Positions 11,805 to 12,675 of a stretch of DNA of 12,675 bases are shown piece by piece (within the stretch, counting starts at the first letter, position 1; each line of letters starts with the position of its first letter). Source of the stretch: Lachnospiraceae bacterium. GTDB taxonomy: Bacteria; Bacillota; Clostridia; Lachnospirales; Lachnospiraceae. The notes below the pieces were generated by a model. That model saw only the letters and a list, made by a program, of their open reading frames with translations. It ran no database searches and had not been told where the DNA came from. The position numbers and the translations under genes are program-made. The stretch lies in the NCBI GenBank assembly GCA_015057205.1, contig SVEW01000015.1, positions 677-13,351 of the forward strand, given 5' to 3'.

Positions 11805-12675
11805 ATGAAATGGAAAGAGTTTACCATTAAGACTACAACCATGGCTGAGGAGCTGGTTTGTAATATGCTTTATGAACGCGGGATTACCAGTGTGGAGATT
11901 ATTGACAATGTGCCCCTTACGAAGGAAGAAGTGGAAGAGATGTACATTGATATCGAGGCAGAGCTTCCGCCGGATGAGGGCGATGGTGCCGTGCGTTTTT
12001 ATTTGGAAGAGGATGCAGATGAGAAGCAGATGCTCGATAGCGTGAAGGAAGGGTTACAGGAGCTGGCCGAATTTATGGACATCGGGGAAGGAAGCATTGT
12101 AGCCTCTGAGACAGAAGACGTAGATTGGATTAATAACTGGAAAGAATTCTTTAAACCATTTTATTTAGACGACATTTTGATTAAACCTCATTGGGAAGCA
12201 ATCCCACAAGGGGCGAAGTACCGTGCGTTGATTGAAATTGATCCGGGTACCAGCTTTGGAACGGGACAGCATGAGACAACCCAGTTATGTATTCGCGGAC
12301 TTGAGAAATACATGAAGAAGGAAGATGTCATTTTGGACCTTGGATGCGGTAGCGGCATTCTTTCTGTGATTGCATTGAAATTAGGTGCGAAACATGCGGT
12401 ATTAACGGATATTGACCCGATTTGTGAGCAGGCAGCCATTGACAATATGGAAATGAATCATCTTACCAAAGATATGTATGACATTCATATTGGCAATCTC
12501 ATCGATGATGAGAAGCTTCAGCAAACGGTTGGCGAGAATGCATACGATGTGGTACTTGCCAATATTTTAGCGGATGTAATTATTCCTATGGCGCCGGCGG
12601 CTTATCGGGCCGTGAAGAAAGGTGGTACGTTTATTACCTCCGGAATTATCGATTTTAAGGAAGATGCGGTAAAAG
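11805..12675 (+). CDS. prmA: Ribosomal protein L11 methyltransferase (3' end outside the window)
   Basis: The frame is open from ATG 11805 to the right edge, 290 residues so far; the family is usually a little over 300, so only the C-terminus is missing. PrmA trimethylates lysines and the N-terminus of ribosomal protein L11 using S-adenosylmethionine. The N-terminal ferredoxin-like L11-binding domain (about 1-95) is followed by the linker and the methyltransferase core: DPGTSFGTGQHETT (146-159), the SAM loop DLGCGSGILSV (178-188), VLTDIDP and the catalytic-site motif NILADVI (253-259). The acidic stretch at about 40-75 belongs to the N-terminal domain. The usual Firmicute neighbours are dnaJ upstream and rsmE downstream; here the upstream link is broken. 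Confidence 0.94.
   Translation, partial: MKWKEFTIKTTTMAEELVCNMLYERGITSVEIIDNVPLTKEEVEEMYIDIEAELPPDEGDGAVRFYLEEDADEKQMLDSVKEGLQELAEFMDIGEGSIVASETEDVDWINNWKEFFKPFYLDDILIKPHWEAIPQGAKYRALIEIDPGTSFGTGQHETTQLCIRGLEKYMKKEDVILDLGCGSGILSVIALKLGAKHAVLTDIDPICEQAAIDNMEMNHLTKDMYDIHIGNLIDDEKLQQTVGENAYDVVLANILADVIIPMAPAAYRAVKKGGTFITSGIIDFKEDAVK

Noticed and set aside
1..12675. CRISPR arrays, tRNA/rRNA genes, insertion sequences, integrases, phage genes
   Set aside because: No regularly spaced repeats, cloverleaf sequences, transposase or integrase motifs were found on either strand by reading.

Overview
The window looks like chromosomal DNA of a low-to-moderate-GC, strictly anaerobic Firmicute, most likely a gut-type Lachnospiraceae or close clostridial relative. 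The reasons are strong GGAGG-type ribosome binding sites, consensus SigA-type promoters, short U-tailed terminators, a PucR regulator beside a BaiCD/enoate-reductase-type flavoenzyme, and a clostridial-style thioredoxin reductase whose NADPH site looks lost. The taxon is inferred from gene content, not from a marker gene.

Layout. The left edge holds the 3' end of dnaJ and its terminator (1-322). Two short monocistronic genes follow, each with its own promoter: a lipoprotein (407-943) and a coiled-coil protein ending in a J-domain-like HPD segment (1062-1571). A 265-nt gap (1572-1836) contains a terminator and a candidate structured RNA. Next come a membrane-bound GGDEF diguanylate cyclase (1837-3249) and a three-gene run of DUF402 protein, GNAT acetyltransferase and EamA transporter (3312-5235). 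A PucR-family regulator on the minus strand (5153-6424) overlaps the transporter tail-to-tail and is divergent from a two-gene operon. That operon encodes a multidomain flavin/4Fe-4S ene-reductase (6574-8508) and a short-chain dehydrogenase (8524-9369), ending in a long terminator hairpin. A 49-residue protein gene with its own promoter and terminator lies at 9571-9720. A strong TTGACA-17-TATAGT promoter then drives a redox operon of thioredoxin-reductase-like flavoprotein, thioredoxin and thiol peroxidase of the GPx family (9914-11676). The right edge is prmA (11805 onward, cut by the window end).

How they work together. dnaJ and prmA are direct neighbours in many Firmicutes, so the roughly 11.5 kb between them looks like inserted or rearranged accessory DNA. 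Two functional modules stand out. The first is a regulator/reductase/dehydrogenase set, built like the pairs that reduce conjugated double bonds and carbonyls of bile acids or isoflavones in gut anaerobes; its substrate is unknown. The second is a complete peroxide-scavenging chain in which the reductase appears to have lost NADPH recognition, so ferredoxin is a plausible electron donor. The remaining genes (c-di-GMP synthesis, DUF402, GNAT, EamA, J-domain protein, lipoprotein) look like independent accessory units.

No tRNA, rRNA, CRISPR array, insertion sequence or integrase was seen. Nothing here is proven to be a new system. The best candidates are the ene-reductase module, the NADPH-site-deficient thioredoxin reductase operon, the coiled-coil/J-domain protein, the structured RNA at about 1656-1746, and the 49-residue protein.
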